Below are positions 1 to 9,400 of a stretch of 40,886 nucleotides of DNA, in pieces (positions within the stretch are counted from its first letter, which is position 1; the number at the start of each line of letters is the position of its first letter). Source of the DNA: JAGMXM01 sp964458325 (GTDB lineage Bacteria > Verrucomicrobiota > Verrucomicrobiia > Limisphaerales > UBA1319); NCBI GenBank assembly GCA_964458325.1, contig CAYWIM010000036.1, positions 1-40,886 on the forward strand, in the 5' to 3' direction. The translations under genes were made by a program, and so were the position numbers. The notes beneath the pieces were generated by a model that ran no database searches, was not told the DNA's origin, and saw only the letters and a program-made list of their open reading frames with translations.

Positions 1-121
1 TCTGGCCCGGCGGCGCTCCCGCCAAAATCGGAAGTAATTTTTGCACAGACCCTAAACGCCGCTCACGCACTCATGAAGGAATTCACCTTGCAGACGAACC
101 GGCTATTATCGGATTGCCTGA

Positions 122-253
122 GGTTCCTCACTCCTTGTTGCCTGGATGATCGGACTGATGCTCGAGCCCATCAGCTGGCTGGCAACGGGCGATTGGCTCT
201 GGTGGGGCGCAGTCTGTCTGCTGTGCGCCGCGCAGGTATGGAGGCAGCCATGA
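122..253 (+). pseudogene. Possible tail of a truncated membrane protein
   Basis: An open stretch in a different frame from the sulfatase reads as strongly hydrophobic, with Trp, Leu, Ile and Val clusters (for example WMIGLML, WLATGDWLWW, AVCLLCAAQ), and ends in RQP. The first in-frame ATG is at 146 and the stop TGA at 251-253 overlaps the sulfatase ATG as ATGA. Hydrophobic sequence continues upstream of that ATG to a stop at 119-121. This suggests the last one or two membrane helices of a longer protein whose upstream part is out of frame or missing, rather than a true 35-residue gene. No family is recognised. The ATGA overlap supports the sulfatase start at 250. Confidence 0.3.
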
Positions 254-2193
254 ACCGAACCGCCACCCGCAACTTCCTTGTCGCGCTGCTGCTCGCGCCG
301 CTGGCCGCGCTGCACGCGGCGGACTTGCCCGCGAAACCCAACCTCGTTTTCATCCTGGCCGACGACCTCGGCTGGGCAGACACGACGTTGTACGGACACA
401 CGAAATTCTACCAGACGCCCAACTTGGAGCGTCTGGCCAAACGCGGCATGACCTTCAGCCGGGCCTATTCCGCCAGCCCGCTCTGCTCGCCCACGCGCTC
501 GGCCATCCTCACCGGCCTCAGCCCGGCGCGCACGGGCATCACCACGCCCAACTGTCACCTGCCGCAAGTCGTGCTCGAGGCGACTCCCGGCAAGCCCGCA
601 GCGCCCAACCAGAAGTCCATCCAGCCCAACCCGATCACGCGGCTGAAAACCGAATACCGCACGCTGGCGGAGTCGCTGAAGGAAGCCGGCTACGCCACCG
701 GCCACTTCGGGAAGTGGCATTTGGGTTCGGAGCCGTATTCGCCCCTGCAACAAGGCTTTGATGTGGACGTGCCGCACTGGCCTGGCCCTGGTCCAGCGGG
801 AAGTTATGTGGCCCCCTGGAAGTTCAGAGAGTTCGATGCCGATCCCGGCGAGCCCACCCAACACATCGAGGACCGCATGGCCAAAGAAGCCGTGGCCTGG
901 ATGGAGAAAAACCGGGACCGCCCGTTTTACCTGAACTACTGGATGTTCAGCGTCCATGCCCCGTTTGACGCCAAGCGGGCGCTGATCGCGAAGCATCGGG
1001 CTCGAGTGAATCCGTCGGATCCGCAGCGCAGCCCCACCTACGCGGCGATGATTGAGAGCATGGACGACGCGGTCGGCACGCTGCTCGACGCGCTGGACCG
1101 GCTGGGCCTCGCGGATGAGACCGTTATCATCTTCACTTCCGATAACGGCGGGAACATGTACAACGAAATCGACGGGACGACGCCTACAAGCAACGCTCCC
1201 TTGCGCGGCGGCAAGGCCACGGTGTTCGAGGGCGGCACGCGCGTCCCGTGCGTTATCGCGTGGCCCGGCGTGACCCAAGCCGGCACCCGGAGCGACGCGA
1301 TGATCCAGAGCGAGGATTACTATCCCACGCTGCTGGCCGGCCTTCGCCTGCCGCCCGCGCCCGGCCAGCGCTTCGACGGCCTGAGCATCCTGCCTGCATT
1401 GAAGGGTGGCATCCTGCCGGAGCGCGCCCTGTTCCAGTATTTTCCCCACAATCCACCCGTGCCCGACTGGCTGCCCCCCGCGGTCACGGTGCATTGCGGT
1501 GATTGGAAGCTGATTCGTGTTTTTCACGGCGGTGAGAACGGCGCGCACCGGCACCTGCTCTTCAATCTGCGCGACGACCTGGGCGAGAAGAACAACCTCG
1601 CCGCGCAACAATCCAAACGCGTGCGCGAACTCGACGCGCTCATCGAGAAGTTCCTCGCCGACGCCAAGGCCGTGGTGCCCATTCCCAATCCCGCCTTTGA
1701 TCCCGCCAAGTATCATATCGAGGACGAAGGCAAACCGAAGCCGCGACGCAATGCCCCGGCGGCGAAGTCCGTTTCCGCCGCCCCAGCGGATCCCGGCGCC
1801 CATCCGCGGATGCAGGGTTGGAAGACGCGCGCCTGCACCGCCGTGGTCAAGGACGGCATCGCCACGATCACGGTCACTGGCGCCGCGCCCTTCCTCGGCT
1901 TCGCGCCTGGCCAGCTTGAGCCGGGGGCGAAACTGCGCTTCCGGATCAAGTGCGGCGGCGGCAGCGGACAAGTCGCTTGGCTGCCCGCCGCCAACGCCAA
2001 TCCTGCTGAAGCGCCCAAGCCGGTTGAGTTCAGAGTCAAAGCTGGCGCATGGGCGGAAATCAGCGCAGCGATTCCCGCGCCCGGCGACACTGCCGGCATC
2101 GTGCGCTTGTTCCTGCCGGCGCAAGACGCGTCCGTGGAGTTGGACTGGATCGAACTGACCTCCGGCGGCCAGACGCAGCGCTGGGATTTCTAA
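250..2193 (+). CDS. Exported arylsulfatase-type sulfatase with C-terminal accessory domain
   Basis: Predicted to hydrolyse sulfate esters, probably on sulfated polysaccharides, outside the cytoplasm. The chosen ATG gives a clean signal peptide (Arg-containing start, hydrophobic core VALLLAPLAAL, cleavage near HAA), whereas the longer reading from 73 has an implausible N-terminus. Metal-binding Asp38 and Asp39 lie in FILADDLGW. The formylglycine Cys79 is in CSPTRSAILTG, matching the C-x-P-x-R sulfatase signature. GHFGKWHLG and FTSDNGG supply further conserved active-site segments. The sulfatase fold ends near residue 490. After a Pro/Ala-rich linker, about 120 residues form a beta-rich accessory domain ending in WDF, a tail type seen on other verrucomicrobial and planctomycete sulfatases. 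The GH28-like gene follows 119 bases downstream on the same strand, so co-transcription is plausible. Cys-type sulfatases need a maturase, and none is present here. Substrate unknown. Confidence 0.93.
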   Translation: MNRTATRNFLVALLLAPLAALHAADLPAKPNLVFILADDLGWADTTLYGHTKFYQTPNLERLAKRGMTFSRAYSASPLCSPTRSAILTGLSPARTGITTPNCHLPQVVLEATPGKPAAPNQKSIQPNPITRLKTEYRTLAESLKEAGYATGHFGKWHLGSEPYSPLQQGFDVDVPHWPGPGPAGSYVAPWKFREFDADPGEPTQHIEDRMAKEAVAWMEKNRDRPFYLNYWMFSVHAPFDAKRALIAKHRARVNPSDPQRSPTYAAMIESMDDAVGTLLDALDRLGLADETVIIFTSDNGGNMYNEIDGTTPTSNAPLRGGKATVFEGGTRVPCVIAWPGVTQAGTRSDAMIQSEDYYPTLLAGLRLPPAPGQRFDGLSILPALKGGILPERALFQYFPHNPPVPDWLPPAVTVHCGDWKLIRVFHGGENGAHRHLLFNLRDDLGEKNNLAAQQSKRVRELDALIEKFLADAKAVVPIPNPAFDPAKYHIEDEGKPKPRRNAPAAKSVSAAPADPGAHPRMQGWKTRACTAVVKDGIATITVTGAAPFLGFAPGQLEPGAKLRFRIKCGGGSGQVAWLPAANANPAEAPKPVEFRVKAGAWAEISAAIPAPGDTAGIVRLFLPAQDASVELDWIELTSGGQTQRWDF

Positions 2194-2312
2194 AGATTGC
2201 CTTGCCTTCGCATTTCGATATCTAAATCTTGCGATTCAACGGAAGTTAGGATATATTGCTCTCCATTCTCGTTTCCCTTCGTTCCCAAAACAAACATCAA
2301 AATCGCCAATTC

Positions 2313-3731
2313 ATGATGCACACGTTCCTTTTCTCATGCTTCCTTGCGCTGCCGCTCGCGATTGAGGCGGACGCAAACAACGACTTCAACGTTCGCGCCC
2401 GGGGCGCCGTGGGTGACGGATTGAGCGACGAGGCGGCAGCGATCCAGGCGGCGATCGATGATTGTGGCCAAGCCGGCGGGGGGCGGGTGCTCTTCCCGCC
2501 GGGGCGCTATCGGTCCGGCTCGATCCGCCTGCGCACGGGCGTGGCGCTGCATTTCGAAGCGGGCGCGCGTCTGATCGGCACGACCAATCTCGCGCGTTAC
2601 GCGCACCCCACGCCGCCGGTGTTCATGCCCGAGGCCAAGTGGGGCAAATGGCATCGCGGCCTGATCGTTGGCGAACACGTCGAGAACGTCGCCATTACCG
2701 GTCCGGGCATTATCGACGGCAACCAGGTGTTGGATCCGGCCGGCGAGGAGCGGATGCGCGGGCCGCACACGCTCGTTTTCGTGAACAGCCGCCGCGTGAC
2801 CGTCCGCGACGTGACCTTCGTCGACTCGGCAAATTATGCGGTGTTCTTCCAGGTCAGCGACGATGTCGAGTTCCGCAACGTGAAGTTCGTCGGCGGTTGG
2901 GACGGGATCCACTGGCGGGGCGCGCCCGAACGCTGGTGCCACAACGTGAACATCACCGGCTGCCAATTCTTCACCGGCGACGACGCGATCGCCGGCCGCT
3001 ACTGGGAGAACACCGTCATCCAGGATTGCCTGATCAATTCCTCGTGCAACGGCATCCGGCTCATCGGGCCGGCCAAACGACTGACCATCGCCGACAACCT
3101 TTTTCGCGGTCCCGGCGAACAGCCGCATCGCACCTCGCTCGAGAAGCGCCGCACCAACATGCTTTCCGGCATCATCCTTCAGCCAGGCGCCTGGGATGCC
3201 ACCCGCGGTCCGCTCGACGAAGTGTTCATCGCAAACAATGTGATGGAAAATGTCGCCTCGCCGGTGACGCTCTGGGCCAAGCCCGGCAACGCCGTCGGCA
3301 AAGTCACAGTCAGCGGCCTGCAGGCGACGGGGGTTTATCGCTCCGCGTTCTCGGCGGAGAGTTGGTCTGACGAACCGATCGCGAAGGTCGTGCTGCGCGA
3401 CGTGCATGCGGAATTCACCGGCGGCGGCAAGGCATGGCCCGCCGATCATGCCGTCCAAGGCCCTGGCGTGGACGCGCGTCCGCTGCCCGCGTGGGGACTC
3501 TACGCCCGGCATGTCGAGCGTCTGGCGTTGGAGGACGTGCGCCTGAGCGTCGCAAGCGACGACACACGCCCCGTCGTCCACGCCGAGCGCGTCGGAGAAC
3601 TGACCCTGGACAACTTCCGGTTCTCGCAAGTGCCCGGCGTGACGAACGCCTTCCTCATCACGAACGTGACGAAGTTGCTGCAAAAACCACGACGCGGAAC
3701 TCACGACAGGGGAATCGAGGTGAGGGAATGA
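2313..3731 (+). CDS. GH28-like / pectate-lyase-superfamily beta-helix protein
   Basis: A right-handed beta-helix protein of the pectate_lyase_3 / glycoside hydrolase 28 type, probably acting on a polysaccharide outside the cytoplasm. The start at tandem ATGs 2313/2316 gives a short signal peptide (HTFLFSCFLALPLAIEA). The family N-terminal motif follows: NVRARGAVGDG, then a helix with AIQAAIDDC and GGGRVLFPPGRY. The GH28 catalytic region is recognisable but altered. GWDGIHWRG stands where NTDG is expected, TGDDAIAG matches the usual Q/G-DD motif, and CNGIRLIG replaces the usual GHGxSIGS, so the conserved His appears to be Asn. The acidic residues are kept, so it may be active with different chemistry, or be a lyase or binding protein. 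It lies just downstream of a sulfatase, which fits joint breakdown of a sulfated, uronate-containing glycan (inference). Confidence 0.8.
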   Translation: MMHTFLFSCFLALPLAIEADANNDFNVRARGAVGDGLSDEAAAIQAAIDDCGQAGGGRVLFPPGRYRSGSIRLRTGVALHFEAGARLIGTTNLARYAHPTPPVFMPEAKWGKWHRGLIVGEHVENVAITGPGIIDGNQVLDPAGEERMRGPHTLVFVNSRRVTVRDVTFVDSANYAVFFQVSDDVEFRNVKFVGGWDGIHWRGAPERWCHNVNITGCQFFTGDDAIAGRYWENTVIQDCLINSSCNGIRLIGPAKRLTIADNLFRGPGEQPHRTSLEKRRTNMLSGIILQPGAWDATRGPLDEVFIANNVMENVASPVTLWAKPGNAVGKVTVSGLQATGVYRSAFSAESWSDEPIAKVVLRDVHAEFTGGGKAWPADHAVQGPGVDARPLPAWGLYARHVERLALEDVRLSVASDDTRPVVHAERVGELTLDNFRFSQVPGVTNAFLITNVTKLLQKPRRGTHDRGIEVRE

Positions 3732-3824
3732 AGCCTGTTTCTCGTGAGAACGCAATGGGTCATGAGGAGGGCGTCCCGGGCGAGTGCTTGCGCGGAGGGC
3801 GGAAGGGGGTAGGACCGGAGCGTT

Positions 3825-3950
3825 AACAATCACCCCACCGATCCGTCTCCGACTCCATCCGATTCTGGGGACTCGAAGGCTCGGGCGGATTTTGTGACGA
3901 CCAGATGGACCGAAGTGCTGGCGGGCCAAGCCGATTCTCGGGATTCATGA
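3825..3950 (+). pseudogene. N-terminal remnant of an ECF-type sigma factor
   Basis: This frame encodes a short hydrophilic Ser/Pro/Asp leader followed by ADFVTTRWTEVLAGQ and then a TGA stop at 3948-3950. The FVTTRW-x-x-VL-A sequence is the characteristic start of a family of ECF-like RNA polymerase sigma factors common in Verrucomicrobia and Planctomycetes. There is no in-frame ATG, GTG or TTG before it (the frame is closed by a TAG 21 bases upstream). After the stop the same frame shows no sigma-factor sequence. What remains is about 20 recognisable residues of a gene normally near 200 codons long, so this is debris. Confidence is moderate because the match is short and made from memory. Confidence 0.5.
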
Positions 3951-4224
3951 TGCCCGGCGTGTATCGCAACGTCGGCATCACCGTCGGGCGAGTGTTCCAG
4001 GGCACATGCGACATGGGCCCGGGCCAAACCGCCGAACTGATTCTGACGCTTTCGGATGCCAGCGATGAGTTCACGGGCCAACTGCGCCATTTGACCCGGA
4101 GGAGTGGCATCTCCAAAATATATTACCGCTCGCAATTTTAGCTATGCCCATAATGACCCCATTGCCTGTTTTCATACGCAATGAATCATAGAACTTGCGG
4201 AACGGAATTGTATGACAGCAGAGA

Positions 4225-4578
4225 TTACCGTTTCGGTTGGGCGGGGGGCGAGGCGGAGGCGTTGGGATCGGCGCCGGGCCGGGTGGCGCCTTTGCGGGCG
4301 GCCAGGTCGGGAGGCTCGAGCTCGCGGCCCTGGTCGCGCGATTCCTCGATCCAGCGCTCGAGCTCGAGGCCCATGCTCTCGAGGGCCTGCCGGTGCTCGG
4401 GGCGGGTCGAATCGGCCAGGTTCTGGATTTCCCACGGGTCGGTCTCGAGATCGTAAAGCTCTTAGGCAATCAGCCATAGGATGTTAGGGCGAACGGGGGA
4501 TGGATCGGCAGCGCGTAACAGCTCGGCTCTGCCCGCGAACGCCAGGATGCCCGCCATGCAGATCAGGTGGAATCTCAT
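4225..4578 (-). pseudogene. Sulfatase pseudogene: both ends joined, catalytic core deleted
   Basis: Read on the minus strand from an ATG at 4578, this frame gives a signal peptide (MRFHLICMAGILAFAG), then the classic sulfatase opening RPNILWLIA. It then hits a TAA at 4464-4462, exactly where the two metal-binding acidic residues should follow. The same frame continues without a break into a typical sulfatase C-terminus: ELYDLETDPWEIQNLAD, then a helix with LESMGLELERWIEESRDQG, ending in PPAQPKR and TAA at 4227-4225. A normal member has roughly 400 more residues between these two pieces, including the formylglycine Cys. The simplest reading is one large internal deletion whose junction created the stop. 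It is a different sulfatase from the intact one at 250. Confidence 0.85.
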
Positions 4579-4708
4579 GCCGGGCATCCTGCGGCAAAAG
4601 ACCTGTTCGTGGCAACCCGCAAACGGCGCCCCTAATCATCGCCTAATTCTCAAAAACCGTAAAAAAAGTGCTCCAGAGTGCAGATTTGGTGTTGACAGAC
4701 ATATAGAT

Positions 4709-6237
4709 ATTCTATAGCTCTAGCAACATGGCTGCACGCCTGCCCCTCCAAGCCAAGACGCCCTTCGTCTTGGACCCCCGTCCCTTGGAGGAAGCCACCA
4801 GCCCGCACGCGGGCGCTTTGGCCATCTCCCGAGTCTACCGTTCCTTGGGTCTGCCGGACCTGGTGGAGGCCAATCTGCAGTTGCGCCAACGCCAGCGCGG
4901 CTTTTCCGAGTCCCAGATGATCGAGTCGATCAGCCTGCTTCAGGTCGTGGGCGGAGATTGCCCCGAGGACATCGGGTTGCTCAGCGGGGACGTGTGCTTG
5001 GAACGGGGCTTGGGCTATCGCCCGCCCAAGGCGACGGCCCTGCGCGGATTTCTGGAGCGCTTTCACGACGAGAAACTCGAAGGCCTGCGGCCCCCGCGGG
5101 AGGAGCAGAAAAGCTTCATCGTGCCCAGCAGTGGTCCAGTCCAAGGCTTGCAGAACGTTCAGGCCGGGGTGGTGCGCCGGATCGCCAAACGCTACGAGCA
5201 GCAGGGGCAGGCCCAACGGATCGCCACGATTGATCAAGATGCCACGATCATCGAGAGCCATAAGCGGGCGGCGTTGGCGCACTACGAGGGAGGCCGGGGT
5301 TACCAACCGATGGCGGCGGTGTGGGCGGAAGCCGATTTGGTGGTGGCCGACCAGTTTCGGGATGGCAACGTGCCGGCCAAGCAAGAGCCCTTGACCTGCG
5401 CCCAAATGGCGTTTGCCGCGCTGCCCGGGAACCTCACCGCCCGTTATTTCCGCGGGGATTCGGCCTGTCACCAGTCCGGGTTGCTGGATTGGCTGAAGGC
5501 TCCGGCGCGGGCCCAAGAACCCGGGGGAGCGATTGGTTTTGCGGTCAGCGCGGTGATGAGTCAGGAACTACAAGCGGCGGTCCAGCAAGTGGCCGAAAAG
5601 GCGTGGAAGACCTTCGGGCAGGAGGACGATGGGACGTTGCGGCAGTGGGCGGAGGTGGATTTTGTGCCAAGGGATCAATCCGAACACAAGGACAGCCAAC
5701 CGCTACGGTATGTCGGGCTGCGTTTGTTGAAACCCCAGGGCGTCCTCTTTGCAGACGGCTCGGACCGACACCATCACGCGGTGGTGACTAATCGCCAACT
5801 GGATGGGGGATTGCTTCTGGACTGGCATCGGGAAAAGGCCGGGACGGTGGAGCACGTGCATGACGAGATCAAGAACTGGCTGGGAGGCGGGCACCTGCCC
5901 AGTCAACACTTTGCGGCCAATGCGGCGTGGTTCAAACTGGCCTTGTTGAGTTACAATCTGGTGAGCGCGACGCGCGGTTTAAGTTTTTCGGTGGACGAAC
6001 GGACCGTACGGGTGAAGCGGTTTCGCTTAATGGTGATTCACCTGGCCGGGCGGATGAATCGGAACAACTGCGTGATGGGGCTGCGTTTGTGCGCCAGTGT
6101 GGAGGCGATTGGGCGGTTGCAACGGGTGTGGGCCGTGTTTGCGTTGCCGACGCAAGCGACGGCGGCGGTGGCGCTGGGGCGTGCGAAAGGAGGTGGCGGG
6201 GGATAACGGAAAGGGCAAGCTAAAGGCACTATAGAAT
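4709..6237. mobile_element. IS1380-type insertion sequence (ends approximate)
   Basis: The element is defined by its transposase gene. A 9-base inverted repeat, ATTCTATAG at 4709-4717 and CTATAGAAT at 6229-6237, brackets the gene, and similarity continues inward with a small gap (CTCTAGC against CTTTAGC). The repeats lie only about 20 bases outside the coding region, closer than is usual for IS1380 termini. The four bases outside them (AGAT and GCGT) do not form a target duplication. The true ends may therefore lie further out. The element sits about 130 bases upstream of the deleted sulfatase and next to the sigma-factor fragment, which makes insertion-associated rearrangement plausible. Confidence 0.6.
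4728..6206 (+). CDS. IS1380 family transposase
   Basis: A DDE transposase of 492 residues, the usual size for IS1380, that would cut and join the ends of its own element. Recognisable segments are IATIDQDATIIESHK (first catalytic Asp region), HYEGGRGYQPMAAVW, YFRGDSACHQ (second Asp), and HVHDEIKNWLGGGHLPSQ with the catalytic Glu. These are followed by the family-typical NAAWFKLALLSYNL and a basic C-terminal section with VRVKRFRLMVIHLAGR. The frame is intact from end to end, so the element could be active. The start ATG has no clear ribosome-binding site. A TTGACA at 4692-4697 could serve as a -35 box, but no convincing -10 is correctly spaced. The coding sequence stops abruptly after a poly-Gly tail. 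Confidence 0.92.
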   Translation: MAARLPLQAKTPFVLDPRPLEEATSPHAGALAISRVYRSLGLPDLVEANLQLRQRQRGFSESQMIESISLLQVVGGDCPEDIGLLSGDVCLERGLGYRPPKATALRGFLERFHDEKLEGLRPPREEQKSFIVPSSGPVQGLQNVQAGVVRRIAKRYEQQGQAQRIATIDQDATIIESHKRAALAHYEGGRGYQPMAAVWAEADLVVADQFRDGNVPAKQEPLTCAQMAFAALPGNLTARYFRGDSACHQSGLLDWLKAPARAQEPGGAIGFAVSAVMSQELQAAVQQVAEKAWKTFGQEDDGTLRQWAEVDFVPRDQSEHKDSQPLRYVGLRLLKPQGVLFADGSDRHHHAVVTNRQLDGGLLLDWHREKAGTVEHVHDEIKNWLGGGHLPSQHFAANAAWFKLALLSYNLVSATRGLSFSVDERTVRVKRFRLMVIHLAGRMNRNNCVMGLRLCASVEAIGRLQRVWAVFALPTQATAAVALGRAKGGGGG

Positions 6238-6462
6238 GCGTCCGGGAGGAAGTGTCTCCTGGTGAGCCGGTTTCGCTGACTTTCACCGGTTCAGGCGAGG
6301 ATTTTGCGACTTCATTTTCATCCGCAGGGCAGCCCGGACTGCATCGGCCCCGCGGATTTTACGTCGCGTCGCGCTTAGGCGATGATTTGGGGGCGCCGCC
6401 TCCTGACGTCGGCGGCTACGGCTGCAACTTGATTCCTGGGCCGACACCGTGCACCATGGAGT

Positions 6463-9400
6463 ATGATGAAGTCTGCGGTGGTCAGGTATGGCATGGCAGC
6501 GGCTCTGGTGGCGCTCGGTGTTTTTCTGGGCGCGCGGTTCGTTCCCCTTGATGCCAACCCTCATCCCCTGGCGCCCAGCCGGGATATCTTGCAGCCTCAG
6601 CCAGTTCGGATGCCATCGAGCGCGGCGCCAGAAATCCCCACAAGCGGCGCGGCTCAAGGGGAGGCTTCTCCGTCGGCTCCGGCGCTGGACGCGCAGCAGT
6701 CGCAGGACACTCCGAGCAGCACATGGACGGCTTTCAACGGCTGGCTCGAGCGCTTCCAGGCGGCGGACGATGAGGCGCGGCGGCAGCTCGAGGACGAAGG
6801 GATCGCCCTGGCCCGGGCCCGGCGGGCGGAACTGCGCGAGATGATCATCCGAGATCCGCGTGCGGCGCTGCGGGCGGCCTTGCCTCCGGCAGCCCGAAGC
6901 GGTTTGCCAGCCGGGATCGCATCGCTGCTCGAAGAACACGTCAGTGCCCGAGGCGATCTGAACGTCCTGTTTGCGAGCCCGAGGCCGGGGCAGGAATCGA
7001 GCTGTTCGGAGCCGGTGATTCGCACGGTGCAACTGCCCGGGCGTTTCTATTATGCCTACACATATGGGCGACGGTTGCGGCAGATGTCGACGCCGGCCAG
7101 CTCGATCATTGGCATCGCGGTAGACGATCGCCTGGCATTGCGGGACCAGCCCTATCGAGTGCTCGACGCCGCCGAGGCCGCGGTTCTGCCGGATCGGGAA
7201 ATGCTGGCCAGCGGACCTTGCCCCGTGTGCGGCCAGGCTCTGCCCGAGCGGGCGGCCGAGGCGGCATTCGTGGACATCGGCGGCAGCCTGATGGCGCTCC
7301 ACTCGCCGGTGGAGGCGCCTTCGTTGTTCACGGCGCCAGACGGGACGATTATCTGGGCTGCCGGCGGTTCTGGCGGAGCCGGCGGGGTGAGCCCCGTGGA
7401 TCCGGAAACGTCCAGCCAGGGCAACAAGCGATTCCTCTTTATCCGGGTCCGCTTCGCCGATGACGATCCCGCCTACGAGCCGGAGACCGACGCCCAGGTG
7501 CGGGGCGATTTGAACACGGTGATGCGCCGCTTTGCCGAGCAGTCGTATGGCTCGCTGCAGGGCAGCTACGCGTTCACGCCGACGCTCACGCTGCCCAAGC
7601 CCCGCTCCGGCTACATGAACGGCTGGAGCGACATGGACGGCATGACGGCGCTGCTGAACGACGCCAAGGCTCGAGCGGCGGCTATCGCGTCCGATCCGGC
7701 CTTTCCCGGCGTGCCGTATCCGTATCGTCCAGCGGACTACAGCCTGTTTGCGGTGCGCTGGAATGGCGAGCCCGGGGGCTGCTGCAGCTATGGCGGGGGC
7801 GGCAACGCATGGATCCGGTGGGATGGCGCCTCGGTGCTCATCCACGAGTGGGGGCACGCAGTCGGCCTGCCGCACGCCAACTGGTGGAATCCCTCCACGG
7901 ACGATCCCATCGGCCCCGGCGCGCACGAGGAATACGGGAACAGCTTCGACAACATGGGCAGCGGTGGGATCGAGGAGGACTACGGCGCCATGCACAAGGC
8001 GCTGGTGAAATGGCTGCCCTCGACCCATTACTGGACTGTCACGAACAGCGGCGTGTATCGGATTTTCGCGCATGATCAGCCGGCCCTGCTTTCGACGAAC
8101 CGATACGGCCTGAAGGTGTTTCGCGCCAGCCGCGACGACACCCATTACTGGCTCGAACACCGGGCTTTCACGGTCAGCGGAGCCAATGCGCAATACTGGA
8201 CGCACGGCGTCGCCGTCACGCGCGAATGGGACTGGGAGCTGCTGGACATGACGCCCGGCTCGTCGAAGGGCAAGGGCGATTGCACGCTCACGGTGGGCCG
8301 GACCTGGAGCGACGCGGCGGCGGGCGTTCATTACACTGCCGTTGCGCGGGGGGACACGCCGCTGCCGTGGATGGATGTGGCGGTCAATTTCGACGACGAC
8401 TCGAGCCCGAACCATCCTCCGACGGCGGTGGTCGTGGCGAGCAGCTATGCGGTGGGCGTGGGCGCCAATGTGTCGCTCAGCGCCATCGCGACTGATCCGG
8501 ACGCCGATACGCTGGCTTATGCGTGGGATTTCGGCGACGGCAACATCAGCGTGAACAATCGATCTGCCCAGCCCAAGAACTGGAGCGTAGCGGGGACCTA
8601 CGTAGTTCAGTGCACGGTCTCCGACCTGCGCGGCGGCGCATGCATCCAGTCGGTCGCGGTCAAGGTCGGAACGCCGGCCGACTACAGCATTTCCGGGCGT
8701 GTCACGGCCAGGGACGGCAGCCCCATGGCCATGGTGCGAATCACCGAGCCTTCCGGGAAAGCTGCGTGGACCGACAGCGATGGGACGTTCGTTCTGGGGC
8801 CGCTGAGCGCAGGCAGCTACACGCTCAGCGCCGTCCGTAACGGATTCGCGTTCGCGCCTCCCAGCCGGACCATCGCCGTGGGCCCGAGCGTGATGGGCGC
8901 GGATTTCGTCAGCCCGACGCGGATGGGTCCGGGATCCGGCCTCGATCGCGAGGTCTGGCTGAACATCTCGGGCAGCGCCGTGCCCAACCTGACCGCCAAC
9001 GCCCGCTATCCAGACCATCCCGATCAGGTCGAGGCGCTGGCCGACGCCTTCGAGTCGCCCCTGGACTGGAAGGAGAACTACGGACAGCGCGTGCGGGGCT
9101 ATTTCGTGCCGCCGATCAGCGGCGGCTATACATTCTATATCGCGTCGGACGATGCCAGCGAACTGTATCTCGGCCCCACAACCAATGCGGCGGCGAAGGC
9201 GCGGATCGCTTATGTGAGCGGCTGGACCGACAGCCGGAGTTGGACGGCGAATCCATCGCAGAGGTCCAGCCTGTTCCAGCTCGCCGCCGGCCAGCGCTAT
9301 TACATCGAGGCCATCCAGAAGGAAGGAGACGGCGGAGACCACCTCGCCGTCGGCGTGGATTTGCCCGATGGCACACAGGAAAGACCCATCCCCTACCATC

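Noticed and set aside
73..249. Upstream extension of the sulfatase to ATG 73
   Set aside because: It adds 59 residues without coding character before an otherwise perfect signal peptide at 250, where a better start exists.
3905..4141. 78-residue reading frame after the sigma-factor fragment
   Set aside because: It has some coding-like codon use but no recognised family, no ribosome-binding site and lies in debris; too little to call a gene.
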